Source of the DNA: Clostridiales bacterium
GTDB lineage: Bacteria > Bacillota > Clostridia > Oscillospirales > Oscillospiraceae
Assembly (NCBI GenBank): GCA_003533405.1
Contig: DQDL01000097.1
Span: 2,678-12,447 of the forward strand
Length of the DNA stretch: 9,770 nucleotides
Reading direction: 5' to 3'
Shown here: piece by piece, positions 1-7,044 of the stretch
How the letters are laid out: each line of letters starts with the position of its first letter
Numbering within the stretch: the stretch's first letter is position 1
Notes under the pieces: generated by a model
What the model saw: the letters and a program-made list of their open reading frames with translations, nothing else
What the model was told of the DNA's origin: nothing
The model's database searches: none
Program-made: the position numbers and the translations under genes

Positions 1-1892
1 CCCGCCATATTGGGGCCGGTCACGATGGCGACACGGTTGGTGTCGCCGTTTAAATGCGTGTCGTTCGGGACGAACATGATATCGCTGACCGACTGCTCGA
101 CAACGGGGTGTCTGCCCTCGGTGATGATAAGCTCGCCGGAGGCGTCGACCTCGGGCATGCAGTAATCATTGCGCACGGCGACCTCGGCAAACGAGCACAG
201 CACATCAAGCTGCGCCACGGCATCGGCGCTGTCCTGCACCTCGCCGACAAAGGCGGCTATCTTGCCGCAGACCTCCATGAAAATCTCATATTCGAGCTGC
301 TTAATGCGGTCGGTGGCATTGAGCAGGGTATTCTCAAGCTCCTTGAGCTCCTGCGTGAAGTAGCGCTCGTTGGAAACGAGGGTCTGCTTTCTTATATAAT
401 CCTCGGGCAGAGTGACCTCGCCTGCGGATTTGGGCACATCGATGTAGTACCCGAACACCTTGTTGTAGCCAATTTTCAGCTTCTTGATGCCGGTGCGCTC
501 CCGCTCCCGGGCCTCGAGCTCGGCAACGGCCTGAGCGCCGTTATCCCGCAGCTCACGAAGCCTGTCGACCTCACGGGAGTAGCCCTTGCGCAGGATGCCG
601 CCCTCCCGTATCGAGAACGGGGGATCGTCGCAGATCGCCCAATCGACACGCATGACTATCTTCTCAAGCTGGTTCATTCCGGCGATCTGCCGCAGAGCGG
701 AGCTTTTAAAGGGCTTTAAAAGCTCGCAAAGCTTGGGCAGCGCCCTTGCGCACTCTGCCAGCGCCACAAGATCCTTGCCGTTTGCCGTGCCGTAGACAAC
801 ACGGCCGATGAGCCTTTGCATATCGCCGATGCCGCGCATGGCCTCTATAAGCTCGCCTCGGGTGACATTGTCCTTAACTAATTCGTCAACGGCGGAAAGG
901 CGTTTTTTTATTGCGACCGGAGACAGCAGCGGACGCTCTATCCACGAGCGCAGCATTCTGCCGCCCATGGGCGTGCGGGTCTTGTCGAGCACCCACAAAA
1001 GCGAGCCTCGCTTTTCGCCGGTGCGCTGCGCCTCGGTAAGCTCGAGTGAGCGCCTTGTCGCCCAGTCGAGCTCCATGAACTTTTCCTCGGAGAGAAACTC
1101 GATGGAGCGGATATGTCCCATGTCGAGCTTCTGCGTTTCGTCAAGATATTTCATCAGCGCACCGGCGGCGCACACGGCAAGGGGTCTGCCCTCCATGTTT
1201 ATCTCGGTGAGCTTCTGCACATCAAACTGCTTGCGTATCCTCAGCGAGCAGTCACGGAACTCATAGTCCTTGCCGCCCATTTCGAGCATGCTGTGAAGCC
1301 TTTTTGCCGCAAACTCGGGGATGCGCTTTGTCTCGGCGGCGGCCTTGTTCATGATGACCTCACGGGGCTCGAACCTGCCCAGCTCGTTGAGAATGTGGTT
1401 CACCGCATCGGTCTCGTAGCTTGCAACGCAAAATTCGCCCGTGGAGATATCGCAGAAGGCAACGCCGCCCTTACCCTCCTCGGGCTCGTAATAGATAGAG
1501 CACAGGTAGTTGCTCTTGCCCTCCTCGAGCATGGCGGCATCGGTGACGGTGCCGGGGGTGACGATGCGGATAACGCCGCGCTTAACGAGCCCCTTTGCGG
1601 TTGCGGGGTCCTCTATCTGCTCGCAGATGGCGACCTTATAGCCCTTTGCGATGAGCTTGCCGATATACGCCTGCGAGCTGTGGTACGGCACGCCGCACAT
1701 CGGGGTGCGCAGCGTGGGGTCGGACACGGAGCGGTCACGGGTCGTCAGCGCAAGGTCAAGCTCCTTTGATGCAATTTTGGCGTCCTCGTCGAACATTTCG
1801 TAAAAGTCGCCGAGGCGGAAAAACAGCAGGCAGTCCTTGTGCTGCTCCTTAATTTCATTGTACTGTCTTTTCATCGGTGTGAGCTCAGCCAT
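1..1892 (-). CDS. mutS: DNA mismatch repair protein MutS (partial, C-terminus beyond the window)
   Basis: MutS binds mismatches and small loops and uses ATP to become a sliding clamp that recruits MutL. The reading frame is open from an ATG at 1890-1892 to base 1, giving 630 codons plus two bases. The N-terminal mismatch-recognition motif GDFYEMF is present, with the intercalating Phe30 and Glu32 of the Phe-X-Glu pair. The clamp-domain motif KIGYNKVFGYY starts near residue 473. The visible protein ends at residues 625-630 in TGPNMA plus a partial Gly codon, the start of the Walker A loop (family form TGPNMxGKST). The ATPase core and dimerisation tail, about 240 residues by family length, therefore lie outside. 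The start is supported by AAGGAGG at 1901-1907, 8 bases upstream. It is the last visible gene of the leftward miaB unit, 18 bases after the small membrane protein gene. I see no frameshift. The truncation comes from the window edge, not from decay. Confidence 0.97.
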   Translation of the reverse strand, partial: MAELTPMKRQYNEIKEQHKDCLLFFRLGDFYEMFDEDAKIASKELDLALTTRDRSVSDPTLRTPMCGVPYHSSQAYIGKLIAKGYKVAICEQIEDPATAKGLVKRGVIRIVTPGTVTDAAMLEEGKSNYLCSIYYEPEEGKGGVAFCDISTGEFCVASYETDAVNHILNELGRFEPREVIMNKAAAETKRIPEFAAKRLHSMLEMGGKDYEFRDCSLRIRKQFDVQKLTEINMEGRPLAVCAAGALMKYLDETQKLDMGHIRSIEFLSEEKFMELDWATRRSLELTEAQRTGEKRGSLLWVLDKTRTPMGGRMLRSWIERPLLSPVAIKKRLSAVDELVKDNVTRGELIEAMRGIGDMQRLIGRVVYGTANGKDLVALAECARALPKLCELLKPFKSSALRQIAGMNQLEKIVMRVDWAICDDPPFSIREGGILRKGYSREVDRLRELRDNGAQAVAELEARERERTGIKKLKIGYNKVFGYYIDVPKSAGEVTLPEDYIRKQTLVSNERYFTQELKELENTLLNATDRIKQLEYEIFMEVCGKIAAFVGEVQDSADAVAQLDVLCSFAEVAVRNDYCMPEVDASGELIITEGRHPVVEQSVSDIMFVPNDTHLNGDTNRVAIVTGPNMA

Positions 1893-1910
1893 GGCGCACA
1901 CCTCCTTATC

Positions 1911-2456
1911 TTATCTTGCTTTTTTAGCCGCCTTTTCGGCGTTCATGTATGCATGGAAGCGCTCGGGGAGGTAGGTCATGAACTCCTCCCATGTGTTGTA
2001 TGCGTAGTTAAAGTAAAATACGCCCTCCTTGACATGCTCGGGAAACTCCTTGCGCTCTGCGGGGGTGAGCTTGTGGTCGGAGGCATAGACCCAGTAGGCA
2101 AAGCGGGTCTTTTCGATGCCGCACTCAACGCAGTCTTGCCAGCGCAGAGTATAGTGCTTTGCATCGGGGGCATTGGACACACGGAAGATGATGCCGCCCT
2201 CGTAGAACGATATATTTGCGTAGCCGAAGGTGTTTTCGGAAATGAGCCTGATGCCGAACATCCAGATGAACATGACGATGCCGACGATTATGCCTGCTCC
2301 GATGAGCGTTTTGTTGCCGTTTATGAGGCTTATAATGAGCGTTATTATCGCCGCAAGCTCCATGACCATGGCGAAAACGAATGCGCCCTTTATAAAGCCC
2401 GAGCCGAAGCGCAGCGACTGCGTCACCTGATATCTTTTTAGCTTTTTGTTATCCAT
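1911..2456 (-). CDS. Small two-helix membrane protein, family not recognised
   Basis: This 181-residue protein has a short basic N-terminus (KKLKR), then two hydrophobic segments at about residues 22-45 and 50-70 separated by a tight NGNK turn. A soluble C-terminal part of about 110 residues follows, rich in aromatic residues, with a basic tail (AEKAAKKAR). The pattern of a two-helix hairpin followed by beta-rich sequence (ISFYEGGIIFRVSN), then a YASDHKLTPAE stretch and an amphipathic end (TWEEFMTYLPERF), resembles membrane-anchored bacterial PH-like proteins. That is my inference from shape; I do not recognise a named family. GGGAG at 2465-2469 lies 8 bases before the ATG. The gene sits 16 bases after miaB and 18 before mutS, so it is probably co-transcribed and translated with both. 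The frame is complete and codon use resembles its neighbours, so it is very likely a real gene. Its function is unknown. Confidence 0.85.
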   Translation of the reverse strand: MDNKKLKRYQVTQSLRFGSGFIKGAFVFAMVMELAAIITLIISLINGNKTLIGAGIIVGIVMFIWMFGIRLISENTFGYANISFYEGGIIFRVSNAPDAKHYTLRWQDCVECGIEKTRFAYWVYASDHKLTPAERKEFPEHVKEGVFYFNYAYNTWEEFMTYLPERFHAYMNAEKAAKKAR

Positions 2457-2472
2457 TTCTCTGTCTCCCGAA

Positions 2473-3885
2473 TTACTCTATCTCGCCGTAAAGCGCCCAT
2501 GTGTTGCCGGAGGTTATCCTGACATCGATGAATTTGCCGATAAGGGCTTCATCGCCCTTTAAATGCACGAGCCTGCCGCCGTTCGTGCGGGAGGAAAGGT
2601 TGTACTCTGTTTTGCCCGTCACGCCGTCAACGAGAACACGCACGGTCTTTCCGATATACTCGGCGTGCTTCTCGGCGGAAATGCGGTTTGCCGTCTCCAG
2701 AAGCTTGTCAAAGCGCACCTGCTTTTGCTCCCTCGTGGCCGCATCGGGCATCTTGGCGGCAGGTGTGCCGACACGCTTTGAGTAGATAAAGGTGAACATC
2801 GCATCGTAGCGCACCTTTTCGCACAGCTTGACGGTATCCTCGAACTCCTCGTCCGTCTCCCCGGGAAAGCCCACGATTATATCGGTCGTGAGAACGAGGT
2901 CGGGCATGTAGCTTCGTGCAAGCTCGACCTGCTTTAGGTACTTTTCGGCCGTGTAGCGGCGGTTCATCGCCTCAAGCACACGGTCGTTGCCCGCCTGCAC
3001 CGGCAGGTGCAGCTGATGGGCGCACTTTTCGCACTCGGCCATGGTCCTGAACAGCTTCTCCGTTGCGTCCTTGGGGTGGCTCGTCATGAATCTTATGAGA
3101 AATTCGCCGGGGATCTCGTTTATCATGGCGATAAGATCCGCAAAATCAACATTGCAGTCGAGATCCTTGCCGTAGGAGTTGACATTCTGGCCGAGCAGCG
3201 TAATGTCCTTGTAGCCGTCGGCAACGAGCTGCCGTGCCTCGGCGACAATATCCTCGGGTCTGCGGCTGCGCTCACGGCCCCGCACATACGGCACGATGCA
3301 GTAGGTGCAGAAGTTGTTGCAGCCGTACATAACGGACAGCCACGCCTTGACCCTGCCGTCACGCTTTAAGGGCATGCCCTCGGTGACATAGCCGTCGCAG
3401 CGCTCGGTGGCGAACACTCTCTTTTTGCCCGTCATGACCTTCATGAGCAGCTCCGGAAAGTGCCACAGGTCGTGCGGCCCGAAAACGAGGTCGACAACGG
3501 GGTAGGAGCGCTTTATCTTCTCGGCCATATGCTCCTGCTGCACCATGCAGCCGCACACGGCGACTATCTGCCCGGGCTTTGCCTTTTTGCTGTGATTTAA
3601 TTGCCCGACATTGCCGAGAACCCGCATCTCGGCGTGCTCACGCACGGCGCAGGTGTTAACAACGATGATATCCGCCGAAAACTCGTCCTGCGTAAAGCCG
3701 CAGCCCATCTCGGCAAGGTAGCCCCTGAGCTTCTCGGAGTCTGCCTCGTTTTGCTGGCAGCCGTAGGTGTCGACCATCGCAAGGGGCTGTCCGACTCTGT
3801 CCGTGAGTATCTCACGGATGCGCTCGCATATAGCCTCCTGCGCACGGATATTTTCAATGCTTATCTCTTTTCTCTCGTATGCCAT
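2473..3885 (-). CDS. miaB: tRNA-2-methylthio-N6-dimethylallyladenosine synthase MiaB
   Basis: MiaB is a radical-SAM methylthiotransferase that converts i6A37 to ms2i6A37 in tRNAs reading UNN codons, acting after MiaA. In 470 residues the expected domains appear in order. An N-terminal methylthiotransferase domain carries the cysteines for the auxiliary cluster in YGCQQN (C43), NTCAVRE (C79) and CGCMVQQE (C113). The radical-SAM CxxxCxxC motif is GCNNFCTYC (C189, C193, C196), followed by IVPYVRGRERSR, typical of MiaB rather than MtaB or RimO. HLPVQAGNDRVLEAMNRRY (293-311) is also MiaB-like. A TRAM RNA-binding domain fills roughly 409-469. The N-terminal extension of about 30 residues compared with the E. 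coli enzyme is usual in Clostridia. An AAAGGAA ribosome binding site lies at 3895-3901. It is the first gene of the leftward unit; the partner miaA lies on the opposite arm. Confidence 0.97.
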   Translation of the reverse strand: MAYERKEISIENIRAQEAICERIREILTDRVGQPLAMVDTYGCQQNEADSEKLRGYLAEMGCGFTQDEFSADIIVVNTCAVREHAEMRVLGNVGQLNHSKKAKPGQIVAVCGCMVQQEHMAEKIKRSYPVVDLVFGPHDLWHFPELLMKVMTGKKRVFATERCDGYVTEGMPLKRDGRVKAWLSVMYGCNNFCTYCIVPYVRGRERSRRPEDIVAEARQLVADGYKDITLLGQNVNSYGKDLDCNVDFADLIAMINEIPGEFLIRFMTSHPKDATEKLFRTMAECEKCAHQLHLPVQAGNDRVLEAMNRRYTAEKYLKQVELARSYMPDLVLTTDIIVGFPGETDEEFEDTVKLCEKVRYDAMFTFIYSKRVGTPAAKMPDAATREQKQVRFDKLLETANRISAEKHAEYIGKTVRVLVDGVTGKTEYNLSSRTNGGRLVHLKGDEALIGKFIDVRITSGNTWALYGEIE

Positions 3886-3922
3886 TTTGTCAGATTCCTT
3901 TGTGGGGATAAAAATACACTTT

Positions 3923-3952
3923 ATACTATCACAAAAGGTATGGAACTTTCAA
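3923..3952 (-). promoter_or_regulatory. Candidate sigma-A promoter for miaB-mutS unit
   Basis: On the minus strand TTGAAA (3952-3947) is followed after 18 bases by TAGTAT (3928-3923), a 4/6 match to the -10 consensus. An overlapping TATAAA (3925-3920) is an alternative -10 without a well-spaced -35. The gap is clearly AT-rich compared with the genes around it. The position suits a short miaB leader. The match is modest and unproven. Confidence 0.4.
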
Positions 3953-3969
3953 CTAAAATAATGTATAAT
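3941..3969 (+). promoter_or_regulatory. Candidate promoter for mutL operon
   Basis: A perfect TATAAT -10 lies at 3964-3969. The matching -35 position at 17-base spacing (3941-3946, TGGAAC) is poor, with 3/6 agreement. Transcription would start near 3976 and give a leader of only about 16 bases carrying GGAGGA at 3980-3985, 6 bases before the mutL ATG. A ten-base perfect palindrome, TATCATGATA (3969-3978), spans the predicted start site and could be an operator or chance. A second possible -10, TATACT at 3922-3927, has no convincing -35. Confidence 0.45.
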
Positions 3970-3991
3970 ATCATGATACGGAGGACTTGGC

Positions 3992-5827
3992 ATGACAAAG
4001 ATAAATATACTTTCTCCGCTTCTTGCGGATATGATAGCGGCGGGCGAGGTCGTGGAGCGGCCCGCCTCCGTGATAAAGGAGCTTGCGGAAAACTCCCTTG
4101 ACGCAGGCGCAAAAAAGGTGACGATAGAATTCAAAAGCGGCGGTGCGACCTATATCCGCATAACCGACGACGGCTGCGGCATGTCGCCCGAGGATGCGGG
4201 CATTGCGTTCATGCGCCATGCGACAAGTAAGCTGCACGATGAAAAGGGACTTGAGGCCATCGGCACGATGGGCTTTCGAGGCGAAGCTCTGGCGGCTATC
4301 TCCGCCGTTTCACGCATCGAGCTCACGACCCGTGAAAAGGGCGCTGCCGAGGGAGTTCGGGTCACCGTGCAGGCAGGCGATATAATCGACATGAGCCCCT
4401 GCGGCTGCCCGGAGGGCACGACGATAACCGTGCGTGATCTTTTCTACAACACCCCCGCTCGCCTGAAATTTTTGAAATCCGACCGCAGTGAAGCGACCGC
4501 CTGCACCGCAGCGGCATTGCGCTGCGCCCTCGGCAGACCCGAGGTGTCGGTAAAATGCATAAAAGACGGTGAGGAGGTTTTCTTCACCCCCGGCGACGGC
4601 AGAGCGGACTCCGCCGTGTACTCGCTTCTGGGTCGTGATATCGCAGGCTCCATGCTTCCGTGCACGGGCTCCGGCGACGGCGTTGAGGTCACGGGCTTCG
4701 TGTCCTCGCCCGCACTGAGCCGAGGCAACCGCAGTATGCAGTATTTTTACTGCAACGGCAGATTCATAAAGTCTGCGCTGTTGCAGTCGGCGGTCGAGCA
4801 GGCGTACAGAAACACGCTGCTCACGGGCAGATATCCGGCGTGCACGCTGTTTATAACGCTCAAGACCAGCGCCGTTGATGTCAATGTGCATCCGGCAAAG
4901 ACCGAGGTGCGCTTTTCCGACGAGAAGAAGGTTTTCGACACCGTTTATCAGACGGTCAAGGCCGCACTTGAAGCGGAGACCCAGCCGCTTGAGCTGAAGA
5001 TCTCCGAGAGCACGCAGCGCATGGTATCTACCCCCCGAACGGACTTTTTCCGCTCCATGCCCGCCAAGGAATACCGCACGGAGTACACCCGTCCGGCGGC
5101 TCCCACGCCCCGCCGTGAGCCGAGCTACGCCGCAGCACGCCCCACGGCACGCCCGAGTGTGAACGAGCCGTTAACAAGAATGGGGTTTTCAATGCAAAGC
5201 ACGGAGTTTTCAGCCGAAAATGTTGAAAAAACGGTTGAAAGTGTTGAAAAAATCACTGCTTTAAATCACCGTGTTATCGGAGAATGTCTGAATACATACA
5301 TTCTTGTCGAGCTTGGGGACGAGCTGCTGCTCATCGACAAGCACGCAGCGCACGAGCGCATGATATTTGACAGGCTCAAGGCGCAGGGCAGACAGATAAT
5401 GTCGCAGACGCTTCTGACCCCCGTTATCATAAGACCCACCCCCGAGGACGGCGAGCTTTTGGAGCAAAACGAGGCGCTATTATCCGACCTCGGCTTTGAG
5501 ATAGAGCCCTACGGCGCAGACGCTTACGCCATCCGTGCCCTGCCCGACGACATGGAGGTCACGGAAGCCAAGGCCGCCGTTGAGGAGATATGCGAAAAGC
5601 TCCGGCGGGGCGATATCGTGAGCGCAGACTCAGCCCGTGACGAGCTTCTGCACACGGTTGCCTGCAAGGCGGCGATAAAGGCCGGACACCGGCACGATAT
5701 CCGTGAGCTTGAGCGCATTGCCGACGCCGTTATCGCAGGCGAGGTCAGATACTGCCCGCACGGCCGACCGGTCTCCGTGCGCCTTACGAAAAACGAGCTC
5801 GACAAATTTTTCAGCAGGATAGTTTAA
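3992..5827 (+). CDS. mutL: DNA mismatch repair protein MutL (endonuclease-type)
   Basis: MutL couples mismatch recognition by MutS to strand nicking. The 611-residue protein starts with a GHKL ATPase: AENSLDAGA with catalytic Glu33, the D-x-G-x-G motif D59-G63, GFRGEAL at 94-100, FYNTPARLKFLK from 151, and VNVHPAKTEVRF with the phosphate-contacting Lys303. A Pro/Arg-rich linker runs from about 340 to 420. The C-terminal domain has an endonuclease motif of the DQHA(X)2E(X)4E type, here DKHAAHERMIFD (449-460), then QTLLTP (472-477), which resembles the beta-clamp-binding QEMIVP of B. subtilis MutL. ACKAAIKAGH and CPHGRP (588-593) are the usual metal-site motifs. It is therefore a nicking MutL, as expected where MutH is absent. 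The last motif position is Asp instead of Glu. GGAGGA at 3980-3985 fixes the start. The gene opens the rightward operon; miaA follows 1 base after the stop. Confidence 0.97.
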   Translation: MTKINILSPLLADMIAAGEVVERPASVIKELAENSLDAGAKKVTIEFKSGGATYIRITDDGCGMSPEDAGIAFMRHATSKLHDEKGLEAIGTMGFRGEALAAISAVSRIELTTREKGAAEGVRVTVQAGDIIDMSPCGCPEGTTITVRDLFYNTPARLKFLKSDRSEATACTAAALRCALGRPEVSVKCIKDGEEVFFTPGDGRADSAVYSLLGRDIAGSMLPCTGSGDGVEVTGFVSSPALSRGNRSMQYFYCNGRFIKSALLQSAVEQAYRNTLLTGRYPACTLFITLKTSAVDVNVHPAKTEVRFSDEKKVFDTVYQTVKAALEAETQPLELKISESTQRMVSTPRTDFFRSMPAKEYRTEYTRPAAPTPRREPSYAAARPTARPSVNEPLTRMGFSMQSTEFSAENVEKTVESVEKITALNHRVIGECLNTYILVELGDELLLIDKHAAHERMIFDRLKAQGRQIMSQTLLTPVIIRPTPEDGELLEQNEALLSDLGFEIEPYGADAYAIRALPDDMEVTEAKAAVEEICEKLRRGDIVSADSARDELLHTVACKAAIKAGHRHDIRELERIADAVIAGEVRYCPHGRPVSVRLTKNELDKFFSRIV

Positions 5828-5828
5828 A

Positions 5829-6770
5829 ATGATACCGAAAGTTGTTGTAATTACAGGCCCTACGGCGACCGGCAAAACCAAGCTTGCCGTGGCGCTGGCC
5901 AAGGACTTTGACGGCGAGATAGTCTCGGCAGATTCCATGCAGGTCTACCGCCGCATGGATATAGGCACGGCGAAGGTAACGCCCGAGGAAACTGAGGGCG
6001 TGCCGCACCATATGCTCGATATCGCCGACCCCGCCGAGAGCTTTTCGGCGGCACGATATGTTGGGGAAGCGACCCGCTGCGTGGATGATATCCTCAAAAG
6101 GGGCAAGCTTCCCATCATCGCAGGCGGCACAAATTTGTACATCGATTCGCTCATCTCCGGCCGTGACTTTGCCGACAACGAGGGCGATAACGCCCTGCGG
6201 CACGAGCTCGACCGGCAGTATGACGAGCTCGGCGGCGATAAGATGCTCGAGCTTTTGCGCAGCTTTGACCCCGAAAGGGCTCATAAGCTGCACCCCGCAG
6301 ACCGCCGCAGGATAGTGCGGGCGATAGAGGTTTTTAAGCTCACCGGCAAGACCATCACGCAGCACGACCTCGAGACACGAAGCCGCCCGCCGAGATACGA
6401 TGCGGCGATGATAGCGCTCGATTTCCTAGACCGCCAAGACCTGTACGACCGCATCGACAGGCGTGTCGATATCATGGTGCGGCAGGGGCTTTTTGCCGAG
6501 GTCGAAAGTTTATTAAACGCCGGACTTTCCGATGAGTGCACCGCCATGCAGGCGATAGGGTATAAAGAGCCTGCGGCTTATCTAAGGGGCGAGATAACGA
6601 AGGACGAGGCCGTGGAGCTAATTAAGCGTGAAAGCCGCCGCTATGCCAAGCGGCAGCTCACATGGCTGCGGCGAAACGGCGATATCTTCTGGATACGCCA
6701 CGGGAAAACGCCCGATATTGAAAGCGCACGACGGCTTTCGACCGAATATTTGCACCGCTGCGGTATATGA
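5829..6770 (+). CDS. miaA: tRNA dimethylallyltransferase MiaA
   Basis: MiaA transfers the dimethylallyl group from DMAPP to N6 of adenosine 37 in tRNAs reading UNN codons, giving i6A37, the substrate of MiaB. The 313-residue length is normal. Visible motifs are the P-loop GPTATGKT (10-17), DSMQVYRRMDIGTAK (35-49) with the conserved Asp35, PHHMLD (59-64), GGTNLYI (99-105), RRIVRAIEV (160-168), QAIGYKE (241-247) and the C-terminal RRYAKRQLTWLRR (270-282). The ATG is one base after the mutL stop, and its ribosome binding site AGGA (5816-5819) lies inside the end of mutL, so translation is probably coupled. The order mutL-miaA-hfq is widely conserved in bacteria. Confidence 0.97.
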   Translation: MIPKVVVITGPTATGKTKLAVALAKDFDGEIVSADSMQVYRRMDIGTAKVTPEETEGVPHHMLDIADPAESFSAARYVGEATRCVDDILKRGKLPIIAGGTNLYIDSLISGRDFADNEGDNALRHELDRQYDELGGDKMLELLRSFDPERAHKLHPADRRRIVRAIEVFKLTGKTITQHDLETRSRPPRYDAAMIALDFLDRQDLYDRIDRRVDIMVRQGLFAEVESLLNAGLSDECTAMQAIGYKEPAAYLRGEITKDEAVELIKRESRRYAKRQLTWLRRNGDIFWIRHGKTPDIESARRLSTEYLHRCGI

Positions 6771-6774
6771 TATC

Positions 6775-6790
6775 TCTGCCTAACGGCAGA
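6775..6790 (+). other. RNA hairpin between miaA and hfq
   Basis: TCTGCC (6775-6780) and GGCAGA (6785-6790) are perfect inverted repeats around a TAAC tetraloop. No T-tract follows; the next bases are AU-rich (ATACATATAT) and lead directly into the hfq ribosome binding site. It is therefore not a standard terminator. It could be an mRNA processing or stability element, or part of an hfq control leader. The role is inferred only. Confidence 0.5.
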
Positions 6791-6800
6791 ATACATATAT

Positions 6801-6805
6801 AGGAG
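6801..6805 (+). promoter_or_regulatory. hfq ribosome binding site (decides start)
   Basis: AGGAG lies 8 bases before the ATG at 6814. An in-frame GTG at 6805 overlaps the AGGAG itself and cannot use it, so the ATG at 6814 is preferred. Confidence 0.85.
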
Positions 6806-6813
6806 TGGCAGCA

Positions 6814-7044
6814 ATGCAAAAGACACAAAATTTACAGGACGCATTTTTAAATCAGGTACGCAGGGACAAGACGAGCCTCACGGTTTTTCTGATGAACGGC
6901 TTTCAGATGCACGGGGTCATCCGTGCCTTTGACGGCTTCACCGTGATACTCGACTCCGACGGCAAGCAGCAGCTTATCTATAAGCACGCCATTTCCACGA
7001 TAATCCCGCCAAAGCCCGTGGAATATTCGGCGGAAGATGCGTAA
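6814..7044 (+). CDS. hfq: RNA chaperone Hfq
   Basis: Hfq is a hexameric Sm-like ring that helps small RNAs pair with mRNAs and affects RNA turnover. From the ATG chosen by its ribosome binding site the protein has 76 residues, a typical short Gram-positive form without the long C-terminal tail of E. coli Hfq. NLQDAFLNQVRRD (6-18) is the N-terminal helix, with rim arginines R16 and R17. The Sm1 part includes FLMNGFQMHGVIRAFDGF with Asp40. The Sm2 signature YKHAIST (56-62) is intact, followed by IIPPKPV. It follows miaA after a 43-base gap holding a hairpin, and its last 8 bases overlap the next gene. An in-frame GTG at 6805 would add three residues but lacks a usable ribosome binding site. Confidence 0.96.
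   Translation: MQKTQNLQDAFLNQVRRDKTSLTVFLMNGFQMHGVIRAFDGFTVILDSDGKQQLIYKHAISTIIPPKPVEYSAEDA

Noticed and set aside
54..1769. Long plus-strand open frames (54-719, 808-1266, 1113-1769) opposite mutS
   Set aside because: They lie antisense to a MutS frame with recognisable motifs along its whole length, overlap one another, and encode no recognisable domains. They are a by-product of GC-rich codon use.
1839..2441. 200-residue plus-strand frame opposite the small membrane protein
   Set aside because: The minus-strand frame has a good ribosome binding site, two membrane helices and operon spacing. The plus-strand frame runs across the mutS start and looks like a shadow.
5811..6365. Minus-strand open frame opposite miaA (and similar frames at 4310-4891 and 6974-7624)
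   Set aside because: All are antisense to genes with clear conserved motifs and have no independent support.
6766..6771. TATGAT as a promoter -10 for hfq
   Set aside because: The only -35-like hexamer (TTGCAC, 6750-6755) is 10 bases away, too close for sigma-A. Nothing better is found at 16-18 bases.
6805..6813. GTG start for hfq
   Set aside because: It overlaps the AGGAG site that serves the ATG at 6814, so it has no usable ribosome binding site.
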